From assembly GCA_002633005.1 (NCBI GenBank), contig NMRA01000537.1, forward strand, positions 213,094 to 277,093: DNA of 64,000 nt, written 5' to 3'. This document shows, piece by piece, positions 1 to 12,700 of the stretch. The notes below the pieces were generated by a model. That model was given only the letters and a program-made list of their open reading frames with translations, did no database searches and was not told the origin of the DNA. The stretch is from Phoronis australis. Lineage: Eukaryota; Phoronida; Phoronidae. Every line of letters starts with the position of its first letter. The stretch's first letter is position 1. The position numbers and the translations under genes are program-made.

Positions 1-112
1 GAGGAGGAGTGCGAGAGGAGGAGGAGTGCGAGAGGAGGAGGAGTGCGAGAGGAGGAGGAGTGTGAGAGGAGGAGGAGTGCGAGAGGAGGGGTGCGAGAGG
101 AGTGAGAAGAGT
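1..112. repeat. 17-bp GA-rich minisatellite
   Basis: About six copies of a 17-bp unit GGAGGAGGAGTGCGAGA, the last ones decayed, and running off the left edge of the window. One strand is purine-only apart from the TG/CG step. No gene content is seen. Confidence 0.9.
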
Positions 113-114
113 CG

Positions 115-342
115 GTTGCCAACATGACCATTCCTCTATTTTCAATGGCTGAACTACACTCTATTAAGGATGATAAAAATGTTTCTTTATTTTAAATTGT
201 TTGAAGGCATGAGAGTGTGAGAGTGTGAGATTGTTGCCAACATGACCATTCTTCTGTTTTCAGTGGCTGAACTATACTGTATTAAGGATGATAAACATGT
301 TTCTATGTTTTAAACTGTTTGAAGGCGTGAGAGTGTGAGAAT
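115..342. repeat. 118-bp tandem pair
   Basis: Two diverged copies of a unit beginning GTTGCCAACATGACCATTC, starting at 115 and 233. Each ends in a GAGAGTGTGAGA run. A third partial start occurs at 343. Confidence 0.8.
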
Positions 343-760
343 GTTGCATTCAGTGCTCAAGGCAATACGGTGCCTACTTACCTCTAATTTTACCAATACA
401 GCACTGCCCCAAACTTTTGGTAGAGGGCCGCCCCCCGTTTTTGCTCTTACCTCTTCTTCAGCAGGTCTGTCTTATGTTTAGTACTTCCCTGACCTCCCTG
501 GACAAAATCCTACATGTTCTGTACTTTTTCACCCTCCAATCACCTATTTTCACCTGTTTACCTCTGACTACAGAGTCACACTTTTGCTTATGATGTATTT
601 CTCGTAATTTTTATTACCTTTACTGTCCAAGTTTTTCTTGATATACTCTAGATTTTGCCTATGTGTATTTTCCATGGCACTGATCATGCTTTTTTGTTTT
701 CAATATTTTAAGCAAAGACTTTTTACAGTTTTGAATTTGACGAACTGAAATCGACAGTAG
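343..760. other. Non-coding, dispersed repeat fragment
   Basis: No open frame of note. A module starting CAGTGCTCAAGG (351) and running to CAGCACTGCCC reappears, diverged, at 930-1000, so this is a short dispersed repeat. The rest is AT-rich sequence with no recognisable signal. Confidence 0.5.
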
Positions 761-828
761 TCAACGCCTCGCGTACTTCGTCGGCGCACACACGCCCGCT
801 AGGTGTCGTCACGGTCCGTAACGCTATA
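761..828 (+). promoter_or_regulatory. Possible CpG-rich promoter
   Basis: A short GC- and CpG-rich stretch in otherwise AT-rich DNA, directly before an ATG in the context ATAATGGCGGCGG. That string also fits the YY1-type site AANATGGCGG, which in animals often sits at transcription starts and over start codons. The sequence shows the composition and the motif; promoter activity is inferred. Confidence 0.35.
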
Positions 829-917
829 ATGGCGGCGGCCTTTGTGAAGAATCTTGTTAACGTCTTTGGGCGCAGCCAACCACCTTTTGTGGCATTTGAA
901 CGTAGCGCCTACGCACC
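829..917 (+). CDS. Putative first coding exon, in phase with STAT
   Basis: Open from ATG 829 (A at -3, G at +4, a strong start context) to a consensus donor GTAAGT at 918. It would encode about 29 residues starting MAAAFVKNLVNVFGRS, rich in Ala, Val and basic residues with a single acidic residue, so leader-like. It ends in phase 2. The acceptor before the first STAT exon (TTTTCTAG at 6571) continues in that phase. Joining them would place a 36-residue extension before MSQW. STAT proteins normally start close to that Trp, so an extension would be unusual. It could instead be the first exon of an unrelated gene or a 5' UTR exon, since a phase match has a one-in-three chance of arising by accident. 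I do not recognise the peptide. Confidence 0.4.
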
Positions 918-2259
918 GTAAGTTACGTTCAGTGCTCAAGGTGATATGGTGGGCTTTGGGCGCCTATTTTTCTCAAATTTTACCACTGCAGCACTGCCCT
1001 CGGGCGATAATTCTCCAAAACAATGGGCCACGGTTCCCGCCGGGCCCGGGCCGAGTTGTGCCTTGTGGCTGGCACTCACTACTCCTAGCTTAGCCCGGCT
1101 CGGTTTTCGACTCAAAATCACTCAAATTTTCCTAAATTTTCCCCTTTCGTCGTATTTTGATGAATATTTGTCTTGGGCGTGACCACTGGGGCGTAAGTTG
1201 GGTTGCTTTATGACTTTGTGTGCGGAACCTCCGTGGTACTACCACGATGGGAGTTCCCTGCTTCCAAGCCACGTGACTTGTTTGTGTTACTATAAATGGG
1301 ACGGTTTCCAGGAATCGAAAGGAGCTCAAAATAAAATCACGGCAGTGTAAATATTTTTTATAAATGTTGTAAATTTATATATTAAACTAAAGAAGTCAAT
1401 TAATAATGTATTTTAAGTTGTATTTTACAAACAATATTGTTGGTACTGTATTATCATTGACAAACTTGTATTAAAATGGAAAAAATACTATGGGTTCTGT
1501 TTGTAATCATGTAGCTGCTTTTCCAAGAAGGAAAACCCTCCTGTGTACAAGTATGACAAATTTCTAAGAATTCACAGTCGAGGCAAGCACTTCTGTTCAG
1601 TGTACATCGACTAACAGGAAGCGAAGACTTCATTGCTGTTTTTGCTTGCGTGAGTATGACAATGTGTGCTAAATAGATTATTGCATCCGTGGTAAATGAC
1701 TCGGGAGTTCACGGCGTGAAATTGACAATGCCGAGTATAATACAGAGGACGGGGCGAGGGTTCTTAGTAGGCGTGAGTAAGGCGAGGGGTGAGCCACCGG
1801 CACTGAAGGAAAACTTAAAGCAACGCAAAGGCTCGAGTCTCACTCTATAGGTTTGAACATCCCGAACTAAATGAGCAGTTGCACAACAATCCAGCGTGGC
1901 GGTGATAGTCGGGTGCAAACTCTTTCTTTCCATCTACCATTCTACAGTACTCTGGAATACTGTCCCACAATTCGCCATCTCATAAGACATAAGAAACAAT
2001 TAGAAATATTCACAAGTCACATCTTGAACATCAATCTTACATAGTAATAATTAAGACCTTTTTATCTTGGCACTAACCAGCACTTCGTTTTATCGTTATT
2101 TTTCACAGTTACGTACACCTAAGTTAACAATGCGCCCGAGTAAGGATTGATACCACGATCGTTTGTTGATTTTTGGAAGAAGAAGATTTAAGTTCGTCAC
2201 CTCATCTGATGCCGATGGGGCTGCTCGCCCCTCGGGTTTACGCAGGACGTACGACGTGG
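918..2259. other. Non-coding stretch, putative STAT intron
   Basis: The left part holds a second copy of the CAGTGCTCAAGG module (930). The rest shows no exon-like signal. Short open frames here lack splice sites and coding character. Confidence 0.4.
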
Positions 2260-2417
2260 CATGTCATGAAAACATCCACTACCACAAGAAACTAGAGGAA
2301 CACTGCATTTATCCACCTTCACTCTTATCAGGCTTCTATTGTGAGTCAGCATGCGTGAATAATTGGCTGATAAGCCACCTATGGAACTACTTTTGGCTGA
2401 ATGGATGACCAGGCTGT

Positions 2418-3070
2418 AAAATGATAATTAGCCAAGACCTTGCTGCATGGAATAGTTAATACCTTCATGGCAATTTTGAAAGAGTGGGCATCATCTGCTA
2501 GTCTTTCGCCGAAAGTGTTTTAAAAAAACTTGGTTTACCGACCTCTGATTTTCTGGATTATGCAAACATTAAAATTCAAATTTGCAACGTTTTCAGTTCC
2601 GCCATCATTATGCTATGGAAACGAGCAAAAATTGGCAACAATTCGTACAAGCNCCAATTATCCTCGCTCGTGACTCGATGACTAGAGCAGCTTGGCGGCA
2701 TCCCTTTGATCGTGAGCCGAGTGCGACTCAGCCAAGGTGGATAAATACGGTCTAGTTCAATTTTCCATACCCCACCGTTTACCTTAACCATTGGGGTTAG
2801 GACCAATCTTATTTAGTGGGAATGTTCATAGCATGAAAATGATAATTAGCCAAGACCTTGCTGCATGGAATGGTTAATACCTTCATGGCAATTTTGAAAG
2901 AGTGAGCATCATCTGCTAGTCTTTCGCCGAAAGTGTTTTAAAAAAACTTGGTTTACCGACCTCTGATTTTCTGGATTATGCAAACATTAAAATTCAAATT
3001 TGCAACGTTTTCAGTTCCGCCATCATTATGCTATGGAAACGAGCAAAAATTGGCAACAATTCGTACAAGC
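2418..3070. repeat. Near-identical 235-bp copies around a single N (2653)
   Basis: 2418-2652 and 2836-3070 differ at about two positions. The first copy stops exactly at the isolated N. The sequence just upstream of the two copies differs: a left transposon end before the first, a right-end fragment before the second. This is most simply two alleles or contig ends left unmerged. Confidence 0.8.
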
Positions 3071-4345
3071 AACAAAGAATATCTTGTAGCATCACCTTGC
3101 CTTGGTGGAAAGCTGTATACTGTATTGACCCTAATAAACTCCGCGGGCGCTTAGAAAAATTCATTTCACGGAGGGGACGCTTATTGTAGCCTAAGGCAGT
3201 AGAAACCCGGTTTCCGAAACGGGTAAATTCGGAACATTACAGCGTTCTGTCGTTCAGTAACTTTTCCAGATGTGAGGGGTGCTGAACGTGCAATAACATC
3301 TGGCTCTTTTGTTAACTGCCCAGCACAGTCGTTTGTCCCGTATGATAACAAGCAGGCCAATTATCTCCCAGGCTTCAAAGGAAACGTATGGTGGTTGCAC
3401 CCTATTGCCGAACACGTATGAACACAGTCAAACCCAGTGCGTCCGTTTGGACAGAATAGATTATCTTAACTTCTGTTGTAGTTGGGCGATTTTGGTGATT
3501 CAAAAACGGAAAATTATCAGCATTTGACAAGGAATTCAGAAATTCAATTGGTTTAAGCTCAAATATGTTATAACATAACTTTCATTTTTATCAGCCCAGT
3601 CAGTCTAGATACCATCTGATCGGAGATTAGAGCAATTATTGAACAAAAGAGCGCAGGCCCTCCAACCATAAATGCCAGAATGGAGTTAATCAGCCATGTA
3701 AGATATTGGCTATGGGGGTAAACTTCCCAACTTGTTGTTGGGCTATAGAATCGAACAAGTTGGGAGCAAGCCGTCATGAGCTAGGATTCATCAAATTTAC
3801 ACTTGGCTGTGACGTATTTGTAGCCTATGACAGTCTTTCTACAAAACTGTAGTGCATTGCTATCAAACTCTGTTGTTAAATTACGATCATTTTTCAAAAA
3901 AGTGTGCTGAAATCCCAGGTAAAAACTTGGCGACTGATACGTTGCTGAATTGCGATCGTTGATAGGAAAACTTGAATTCTTGAATAAAAATACAGTTTCG
4001 ACTCAACAAATTACCTGAAATCCTCCTTATGTTTTACAATTTTTTAAGTTCAGGTGGAGTCCAGATTAATTGCGATTAAGTCCAAATCTGCGCTACATTG
4101 TACCCCACAACACGAGAAAAATCTCTGGATGAACACACATGTTGCTGTCACGTGAAGTTCGTTTTGAAGGTCGTCTGTGTATGAGAGTGAGTGAGCGAGC
4201 GTGTGCGGGTCATCGACAACAGATTTTGTTACAAAAGGCGGAGGATTGTGCAAAAAAATGGCGTTTATTAGATTGTTTTTCTCTTAAACGGCTGCAGCGT
4301 GCAAAGTGAGTGCCAGTTAACTCACACATTTTGTGTGCACAGGCC

Positions 4346-4520
4346 AACGGTCGTTAGCTCAACGGTGGAGTATAACATTAATAATCCTAGGTTCGATTTA
4401 GGCCCTACATGGGTGACGAGCTGAACTATCTGGGCTGTGTGAAATTTCTGGGTCTATAATGGAGACACTGACGCAGTGGTACCTATAGTTAGCTAGCTCG
4501 CTGTATCAAGACTATCGTCA
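4346..4520 (+). mobile_element. tRNA-derived SINE module inside the transposon
   Basis: A-box-like TTAGCTCAACGGTGG (4354) and B-box-like GGTTCGATTTA (4390) lie 36 bp apart, the layout of a tRNA-type pol III promoter. They are followed by a body GACGAGCTGAACTATCTGGG that recurs in other repeats of this window. The same unit sits inverted at 20040-20195. It is not a tRNA gene: no cloverleaf closes around it. Confidence 0.55.
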
Positions 4521-5219
4521 AAATCCAAATTCGTTTTATCGTGTCCATCAATAATAATGGCATGCTAAAGTTTCTTAATGTTCGTACTTCAGGAACATAA
4601 CAATCACCTGTTTTGTATACATACGCGCACGCTGCAGATCACATCTCGGAAATTTCCGATTTGACGGATGACAATGGAATGAGCACAATGACATTAAACA
4701 ACGTCGTTTTACAGCTTGTAAGAGCTATAATAAACGTTTTTTGAATATTGCAATGCATGTGTTCCAAAATCTAAATAACATACAGAGTAGTTCTATATTA
4801 TCCTAACTTGGGTCCTATATTTTTGTATTCGTGCGCGCCGAATGAAAGTAATCGTGAGTGTTGCTGTGTGGCTAAATCTCTTATTCTGGGCCTATTTGAA
4901 AAATTCAAAGTTGTAACAACGTTTTTTCTCTTCTCTTTTCAAATATTACACTCAAAACTACGTAAAACGCTCTCCATAAAAAGTACGGTCATCTAGGCTA
5001 GATTGTAATCAGCTGATCGTATCCGCATGAGCGAAGCCAATTATCCTCACTCGTGACTCGATGAATAGAGCAGCTAGGCGGGATCCCTTTGATCGTGAGC
5101 TGAGCGCGACACAGCCAAGGTGGATAAATACGGTCTAGTTCAATCGGCCAAACCCCACCGTTTTCCCTGATCGGCAGGGTTTGGGGCAATCTTAATTTAG
5201 TGGGAATGTTTATGGCATG

Positions 5220-6571
5220 GCAGGGCTCGACTAGGCAACTAGATAGCCCTGAATGCCGCAGGCATACAGGGGCTATAGTATATATCCCCATAAAAAGTTG
5301 CTCATTTCAAAATACAGCAAATAAAATCGAATGAAACACGCATGTATATATGCTCATACAGTTATAATTAACACATACCATATGACTGCACATTTAATTT
5401 AGTCAGACTTGAACATGTCCATGAAAATCTGTTGCGGTTCACTTGAGTTTCTCTGAGGTGCCATTTTGAGAAAGTTACGTGAAATCATGCCTATTGATGA
5501 ACAAAAAGTCCAAAGGACACAAGTCTTACAAATTTAACCTGGTATCTTCGATCCCATGCTATTTTGCAAGTGTTACGGGCCACGTAAGTCATGTGCTTTG
5601 CTCAGTCTCACACTAGCGTTTGCCTAACACGTAACACAGTTGAAATATTTTGTCGTTATCACACACACGGTGACCAAAAAAGTGAAGTTGGAATTCTTCA
5701 TCATAGTTACTTTAATTCTCATGGGTATTTTTTGATGCATCTTATGTGTAGTAGTAGAAAGGGTCACTGATGAAAGTAAGTGCCCTTTTAAGTGATAGTT
5801 TTAAGTGTATAATGTATTTTTGACGAGGTGAAAACTCTTAATCGGTGAGCGGATTTCACCTACCACCCGTTTAAAATACACGGGAGGAATTTAGTACACT
5901 AAGTGATGGAAAGTATTGTAGCCCCTAACCAGTCAACTGGGGAGCTACGTGTTGCCTAGGATCGAACTTTGACCTTACAAATCAAATGATGTTGAACTTG
6001 CTTGCTATTCATTCATGCAGCTAGAGTCTTCTTTTTGAAAAGAGGTAAAAAAGTTGATACACAAAATGATATTACTAGTCTGTTTCACTTAAACGGCAAG
6101 ATAGTGTCACTCAAGTCCTAGATTTTGAATGCACCTCATTTGCTCTATTTGTACAAGTTTCATGACGAGGTGACTAGCAGAACTACCCAGTCAGTGAGAA
6201 ATTTTCAGGTCTATGTGAGGTTAACACACTGGGGTTCCTGTTGCTGTATTTTGGTGTTTGTCTGTATAGAGCTAGCTGGCTGCCTGGCCACTGGTTTGTA
6301 GTGTAATAAGCACTAATTCCTGTCATCAGACGATGATCATTGTCCTCGGCCATTTCGGCACTCCGGAGGTGTGCTGACTAAGTTGATCAGGCGTGGCTAC
6401 ATGATGTTTTGTCATCTCAGTACTTCTTCCTTGCTACATTATCAGCTGCTTGCACGGCTGTACATGCACCTGTCAAGGTGTGAAAGCAAATCGATTTGTA
6501 TTCTTAGGTATATAAATGTTATCTAAATGTTTCAGTTTCGAATCATATACATGTATAATTATGTTTTCTAG
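5220..6571. other. Non-coding, upstream of first STAT exon
   Basis: From 5393 on this is the first copy of the 2-kb duplicated block. It contains a SINE-core-like segment at 6160-6305. No coding exon is recognised before the acceptor at 6571. Confidence 0.5.
6160..6305 (+). repeat. SINE core-domain copy (second copy near 8195)
   Basis: Contains GACGAGGTGACTAGCAGAAC, then CAGGTCTATGTGAGGTTAAC and a GAGCTAGCTGGCTG end. It aligns with the body of the SINE modules at 4405-4510, 20040-20130 and 62810-62960, although the heads differ. It is repeated in the duplicated block. Confidence 0.5.
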
Positions 6572-6730
6572 AGTTGGCGGTACATTAACAATGTCTCAGT
6601 GGGCTGAACTGAAAGAACTTGCTGAGGAAAATAGCCAGTGTCAGAAAGACATCGTCGACTACTACTCCACTATCAAATTCCCCATAGACATTCGTCATGA
6701 CCTGGCCCGTTGGATTGAGTCAGCGAATTG
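6572..6730 (+). CDS. STAT: STAT coding exon 1 (N-domain start), copy A
   Basis: Acceptor TTTTCTAG ends at 6571; the likely start ATG is 6591; the donor GTGTGTATG is at 6731. It encodes MSQWAELKELAEE through FPIDIRHDLARWIESAN. The Trp near residue 4 and the WIES motif match the N-terminal domain used for tetramer formation in STATs. The full exon is 159 bp, phase 2 at both ends, and stays open upstream of the ATG. Confidence 0.88.
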
Positions 6731-9700
6731 GTGTGTATGCGGAAACTAAGTGTATTATTTCCTGTTCACAACTCTGATTCATGAAAGTGGCTTAAAACTT
6801 AAGACAAAACTTTGGTCTTGTATGAATATGTTGTACAATATGGTGTGGACAGTATGCCATCTGTGGCCAACAGATGGCGTGCTGACCAGACTTAAAATTT
6901 ATGACAGATGGTTTATGATTCATAGGCATTATCACAATAACTGCAGTGATTTTTTCATTCTCAGAAACTTGCACTTTTGCTCAAGTGAGAATTAATATTT
7001 TTCTCAGAAACTGTGTAGAACGTAAGAACCAATGTCTGACTTTTGTGTCTGAGTCACTTTTCATGCGGACCCTGAGATTTCAGAGCTTGGGGTTCTCGCA
7101 CTTCTTAACAGTGTATAAAGGGGGCACGTTTGCATGTTCAAAATTCAGATCAAGGCTGTAACTCGGCAGGGCAATTTTGCCGGGGGGGAGTGCATATTAA
7201 TGAATATGTTTAGTGCTTTAAAAAATGAAAAATCCTGTGTGACTCAATACCAACACTTCTTAAAGTACCTACCTCCCCACTTCACCTTCTGTGGCACGGA
7301 AAGGCAGCGCTCGACACTTGGCTCAATGCCAGGTCGCATTAGGCGATTTGCCAAAAATCCCAGGTCGCCAGACAAAATCTGAGGTCGCCAGAACTAACAG
7401 CAAACTCGTCAACCAAAAAAGGTNTTTAATTTAGTCAGACTTGAACATGTCCATGAAAATCTGTTGTGGTTCACTTGAGTTTCTCTGAGGTGCCATTTTG
7501 AGAAAGTTACGTGAAATTATGCCTATTAATGAACAAAAAGTCCAAGGTACACAAGTCTAACAAATTTAACCTGGTATCTTCGATCCCATGCTATTTTGCA
7601 AGTGTCACGTGCCACGTACGCCATGTGCTTTGCTCAGTCTCACGCTAGCCTTTGCCTAACACGTAACAAAGTTGAAATATTCCGTGGTTATCACATGCAC
7701 GGTGACCAAAAAAGTGAAGTTGGAATTCTTCATCATAGTTACTTTAATTCTCATGGGTATTTTTTGATGCATCTTATGTGTAGTAGTAGAAAGGGTCACT
7801 GATGAAACTAAGTGCCCTTTTAAGTGATAGTTTTAAGTGTATAAAGTATTTTTGACGAGGTGAAAACTCTTAATCGGTGAGCGGATTTCACCTACCACCC
7901 GTTTAAAAAACACGGGACGAATTTATTACACTAACTGATGGAAAGTATTGTAGCCCCTAACCAGTCAACTGGGGAGCTATGTGTTGCCTAGGATCGAACT
8001 TTGACCTTACAAATCAAATGATGTTGAACTTGCTTGCTATTCATTCATGCAGCTAGAGTCTTCTTTTTTAAAAGAGGTAAAAAAGTTGATACACAAAATG
8101 ATATTACTAGATTGTTTTTCACTTAAACGGCAAGATAGTGTCACTCAAGTCCTAGATTTTGAATGCACCTCATTTGCTCTATTTGTACAAGTTTCATGAC
8201 GAGGTGACTAGCAGAACTACCCAGTCAGTGAGAAATTTTCAGGTCTATGTGAGGTTAACACACAGGGGTTCCTGTTGCTGTATTTTGGTGTTTGTCTGTA
8301 TATAGAGCTAGCTGGCTGCCTGGCCACTGGTTTGTAGTGTAATAAGCACTAATTCCTGTCATCAGACGATGATCATTGTCCTCGGCCATTTCGGCACTCC
8401 GTAGGTGTGCTGAATAAGTTGATCGGGCGTGGCTACGATGTTTTGTCATCTACTTCTTCCTTGCTACATCACCAGCTGCTTGCACGGCTGTGCATGCGCC
8501 TGTCAGGGTGTGAAAGCAAATCGATTTGTATTCTTAGGTAATGTTATCTAAATGTTTCAGTTTGGAATCATACACATGTATAATTATGTTTTCTAGAGTT
8601 GGCGGTACATTAACAATGTCTCAGTGGGCTGAACTGAAAGAACTTGCTGAGGAAAATAGCCAGTGTCAGAAAGACATCGTCGACTACTACTCCACTATCA
8701 AATTCCCCATAGACATTCGTCATGACCTGGCCCGTTGGATTGAGTCAGCGAATTGGTGTGTATGCGGAAAATAAGTGTATTATTTCCTGTTCACAACTCT
8801 GATTCATGAAAGTGGCTTAAAACTTAAGACAAAACTTTGGTCTTGTATGAATATGTTGTCCAATATGGTGTGGACAGTATGCCATCTGTGGCCAACAGGT
8901 GGCGTGCTGACCAGACTTAAAATTTATGACAGATGGTTTATGATTCATAGGCATTATCACAATAACTGCAGTGATTTTTTTCATTCTCATAAACTTGCAC
9001 TTTTGCTCAAGTGAGAATTAATATTTTTCTCAGAAACTGTGTAGAACGTAAGAACAAATGTCTGACTTTTGTGTCTGAGTCACTTTTCATGCGGACTCTG
9101 AGATTTCAGAGCCTGGGGTTCTCGCACTTCTTTATAGTGTGTAAAGGGGCACGTTTCCATGTTCAAAAGTCAGATCAAGGCTGTAACTCAGCAGGGCAAT
9201 TTTGCCGGCGGGGGGGGGAGTGCATATTACTAATTATGTTTAGTGCTTTAAAAAATGAAAAATCCTGTGTGACTCAATACCAACACTTCTTAAAGTACCT
9301 ACCTCCCCACTCCACCTTCTGTGGCACAGAAAGGCAGCGCTCAACACTTTGGCTCAATCCCAGGTCAACAGACGAAATCTGAGGTCGCCAGAACTAACAG
9401 CAAACTCGTCAACCAAAAAAGGCTGTGCTGCATGTTGTGCCACACTCCACATATCCGTTCTCCCTGTCAGTAATACGTACCATTCATTCTGTAAATCAAT
9501 TACAGCCAACTAAGACAGAATCCAGCCGATCACATACACTGGAGGCGCGTGTTTTACCAATTTTGTCCGAACAATTCCTAGTTCCGTCTGTTTATACTTT
9601 GTGTTGTAATTTAAGCGCGTTTGATGTGTGCTGGTTGCTGTGGTGGCAAGCGCACTGATTTCATGAAATAAACGGATCTAATTGAACGACTGCGAATCGA

Positions 9701-12700
9701 ATGTAAGAAAATGCTGGTAGTTTAAGGTTTTGAAATGAATTTTGGGGTAATTATTGTCCGACTTCGATATTCGCATTTGCGACTTCGTGGCGTCTTGGAA
9801 TTTTTCCCAGGTTGCCAAATGCAATGTGAAGATGCATTGGCGACATGCAGGTTCTCAAATCGAGCACTGAAAGGAAATTAAAATTTTTCATCTGAGATAA
9901 TCTACAAAGTCGAAACTAATGCAACCGTGCAATAATTTTTAAGGCTGAAGGTGCTTGCCATGATAGGTTTACAGAGCAGCCGTACAGTACAGGTCTCAAG
10001 TAGTTTTGTCCAATGAGTGATGCCTGGAGGCACGGAAGATGGCTGGGGGGGATTTACTGGCTCTGGCCAGCTGACATATGATGGGTTTTACGGAACGTCT
10101 GGTTGCCTTATCTATATTGTTCTCTGGTTTACAAAGCATTGCCTGGTTGCCTTTCGTCATGGTGAACTATTTTCAATATGTAGTGCATGGCTGTAAATTG
10201 GCTCAGATTTAGTATCCTTTGAAACCCAGCCAGTCTTACACAGTGCCTCGTTGTGCCTTCTTGTAGGATGTCGTTTTGCTGCAGCGATCCAGATGGCATA
10301 GACGTAATGAAGTCCCTCAAACAGCAGTGCGGTTCTCCAACTCTGCAGCAGAATCAGAGTCTGCGAGATCTCGAGGTATTGTTCATCAGGGCTTGGAATT
10401 TTCCGCGGAAATGCGGATTTCCGCTTTTTTCAAATGTTCTGTCCGCGCATTTTATTATATTTCCGCGTTGGATTTGATCTAAAATTTCCGCGGCAAATTC
10501 CTTTCTTACCGCGGCGTTGCAGACGACGTTCCCTTCGAAAAGCGGAAGTTGCTCTATTCACTGAAGGCGTAAAATGGTGGACTACGCTAACGTCTCAATA
10601 ATTTGGGACACAATAGGGTTGAAACATGAATTTTTTTATTTTTATTTTTTCATAAAAGAGAGGTGACGCCAAATGAATGCTGTATTGTTTGTAAAGATTT
10701 ATACCATAGCTAACGTCTGACAGTGATTCTGAGAAAATTGGTGTATTCACAATGCTGTTCGAAACATTTGAAAACGGCCAGCCCAACCGGATTTTGACAT
10801 AATGACGTGATATTATGATTAGTAGTGACCCAAATGCCAGCCCCTGAGTCGTGAATGTTTTTTATTTACCGCTGAAAAATGCAAATGGCAGAGTGACAAG
10901 TGAACAGCACAATGCCAAATTTTCGTTTGAATATTAAATGCTTTTTTGAAGGGCTTGATTTCTGTATATTCACGGTATCATTTCTTTGGATAAATTTCTT
11001 CATGCCATCAGAATTTAAATGGGCGCGGGTCAATGTTTGATGTGCAGTGTGAGTGCGATATGACACTTAGTCTTATACAGTTACAACGTAAAGGCTTCCA
11101 ATCCAGCTTGTCAGGTTGGTCTAATAGTACTTATCAGTGAACTACACATCTGTTACAGGATCGCTACCCTACAAACCAAGAGCTATGTAGTGTCGTAATG
11201 GGTCTTCTTGAATGGGAGAAAGGTTATATATCGAGTTATGAGGTAATTGAATACAGGGTGTCGCAAAATGTACTCACAATTGAATACAGGGTGTCCCTAA
11301 ATGTACTCAATAACTTCGTGTGTTGATTATTGACTTAGGAACAAGATTAAATTCATAAGAATATGATCAAAAAAGGAAATATGTCTTTAATATAAAAATG
11401 CGCTATTTCTGATTAACATGGAGACTTTATATAATTGTCTTTGCATGAGCTTAGCGTTGCGAGATTAATTTTTGCTCTCCAAAATTGAGTCGTTTCTTTG
11501 CCATCAACTTGTATACAGAGCACACGACAACTCGTACACCATGCAATAGTTACTTACACTGAGAACCAGTTTTATCCATTGAATAATGAGCATCAAACTG
11601 GTTCTCAAAATCTGGGACCCCTGTAAGAGACTGTTGCCTCTTTCACAGCAAGGCGTAACCACTGCGGTATATAGCAAGCCCCAGATGAAGAGTCTGATCC
11701 ACGGGAGATGAATTTGAACTCCAGGCATTTGTACTGAAGTGTCTGTACATTTTTAGGACACGCTGTTTTAAGTCATATCCTACAGATACTAAGTTTGGAA
11801 CAGACAACTTTGGTTGATCAGAATTTAATCGTAAACAGCTTTTGAATTCATATCAACCATGATATGGTAATGATTCATTAGAATTCAATATTAACAATTG
11901 TGATTTTTCATGCAACGTTGATCATCAGTTGTGATAATTTATTTGATTATTTATTTATTTATTTATCTTATATGGCAATGATAAGTGATCAAAAGAGGTT
12001 TTGCATGAATGGTGCAGACTGATATCGGGATCATTTATCATCAGCTTTATATGAAATCATATCAACCGGGAGATGTACCACGAAAAGTCATCTTTAAGCA
12101 AGATTTGACATAATATGCGTCTCTGGCTTAGGGGAGAGTAAATATGAAATTTCTAGTTTTATTTTGGTCTGCTAATTTTTGTGTGAAGAAAGCCGAATAT
12201 TATTTCTGATTTTCTGTAATAGCAGTAAATTGTCCTGAATTTGATCCTTCAGGTGTCACTGTTCGTTGAGTGTTTCCCATATTATCCATCTGCCTTTATC
12301 CCTGATTACGGATTTGCTGTATTTTTGTTCAGGTACAGTGTTGGTGCTTTGGAAATTGATTCCCTGCCTATATGCTTTAATTTGATTGGGTAGAGGCGTA
12401 ATCAACAAAAGGCTAGCACCGGGACACTATCTTGATGTTTAATGTGAGATTTGGAATTGAACTCAGTTGAGGGCATCAATCTTTCAGAAAATGTTTCCAA
12501 ACATACAAGACATGGAGAAAATATTGGAGACGTGCCATAGAAAACTGACAACTACGAGCCAAATGGGGGTGAGTTAACCATTATCATGTTAGCCTGAACT
12601 AGTCTCGGCGAGAGTTTCGAAATCAGCATCTAAAAATGCCAATGAACACTAATTTTGCTCTTCATCAAAACAGCATTGTTGTGAGTTCCTACAGTTTTTT

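Larger units (their letters stand above)
2260..5219 (-). mobile_element. Long inverted-repeat DNA transposon, copy I
   Basis: The left end starts CATGTCATGAAAACATCC. The right end, read on the - strand, starts CATGCCATAAACATTCCCAC. Further in, both ends carry TTTATCCACCTT and then GATAATTGGCT. The ends are therefore diverged inverted repeats of about 180 bp. The interior matches the copies at 19366 and 27533, with extra sequence at 2425-2652 and 3130-3780. No transposase is seen, so the element is non-autonomous or decayed. The structure near 2653 is scrambled: a right-end fragment (2654-2835) lies inside next to the single N. The superfamily is uncertain. Confidence 0.7.
5393..9422. repeat. 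2-kb tandem duplication joined by a single N
   Basis: 5393-7423 and 7425-9422 are near-identical over their full length, with scattered substitutions and small indels (one of about 30 bp near 7330 versus 9360). The isolated N at 7424 is the junction. Both copies contain the first STAT coding exon. Scattered SNPs and indels with a clean N join suggest two haplotypes placed in series. A recent true duplication is the alternative. Confidence 0.9.

Noticed and set aside
4354-4400. tRNA gene from A and B boxes
   Set aside because: No acceptor stem or cloverleaf; the unit recurs at 20040 inside a transposon. It is a SINE head.
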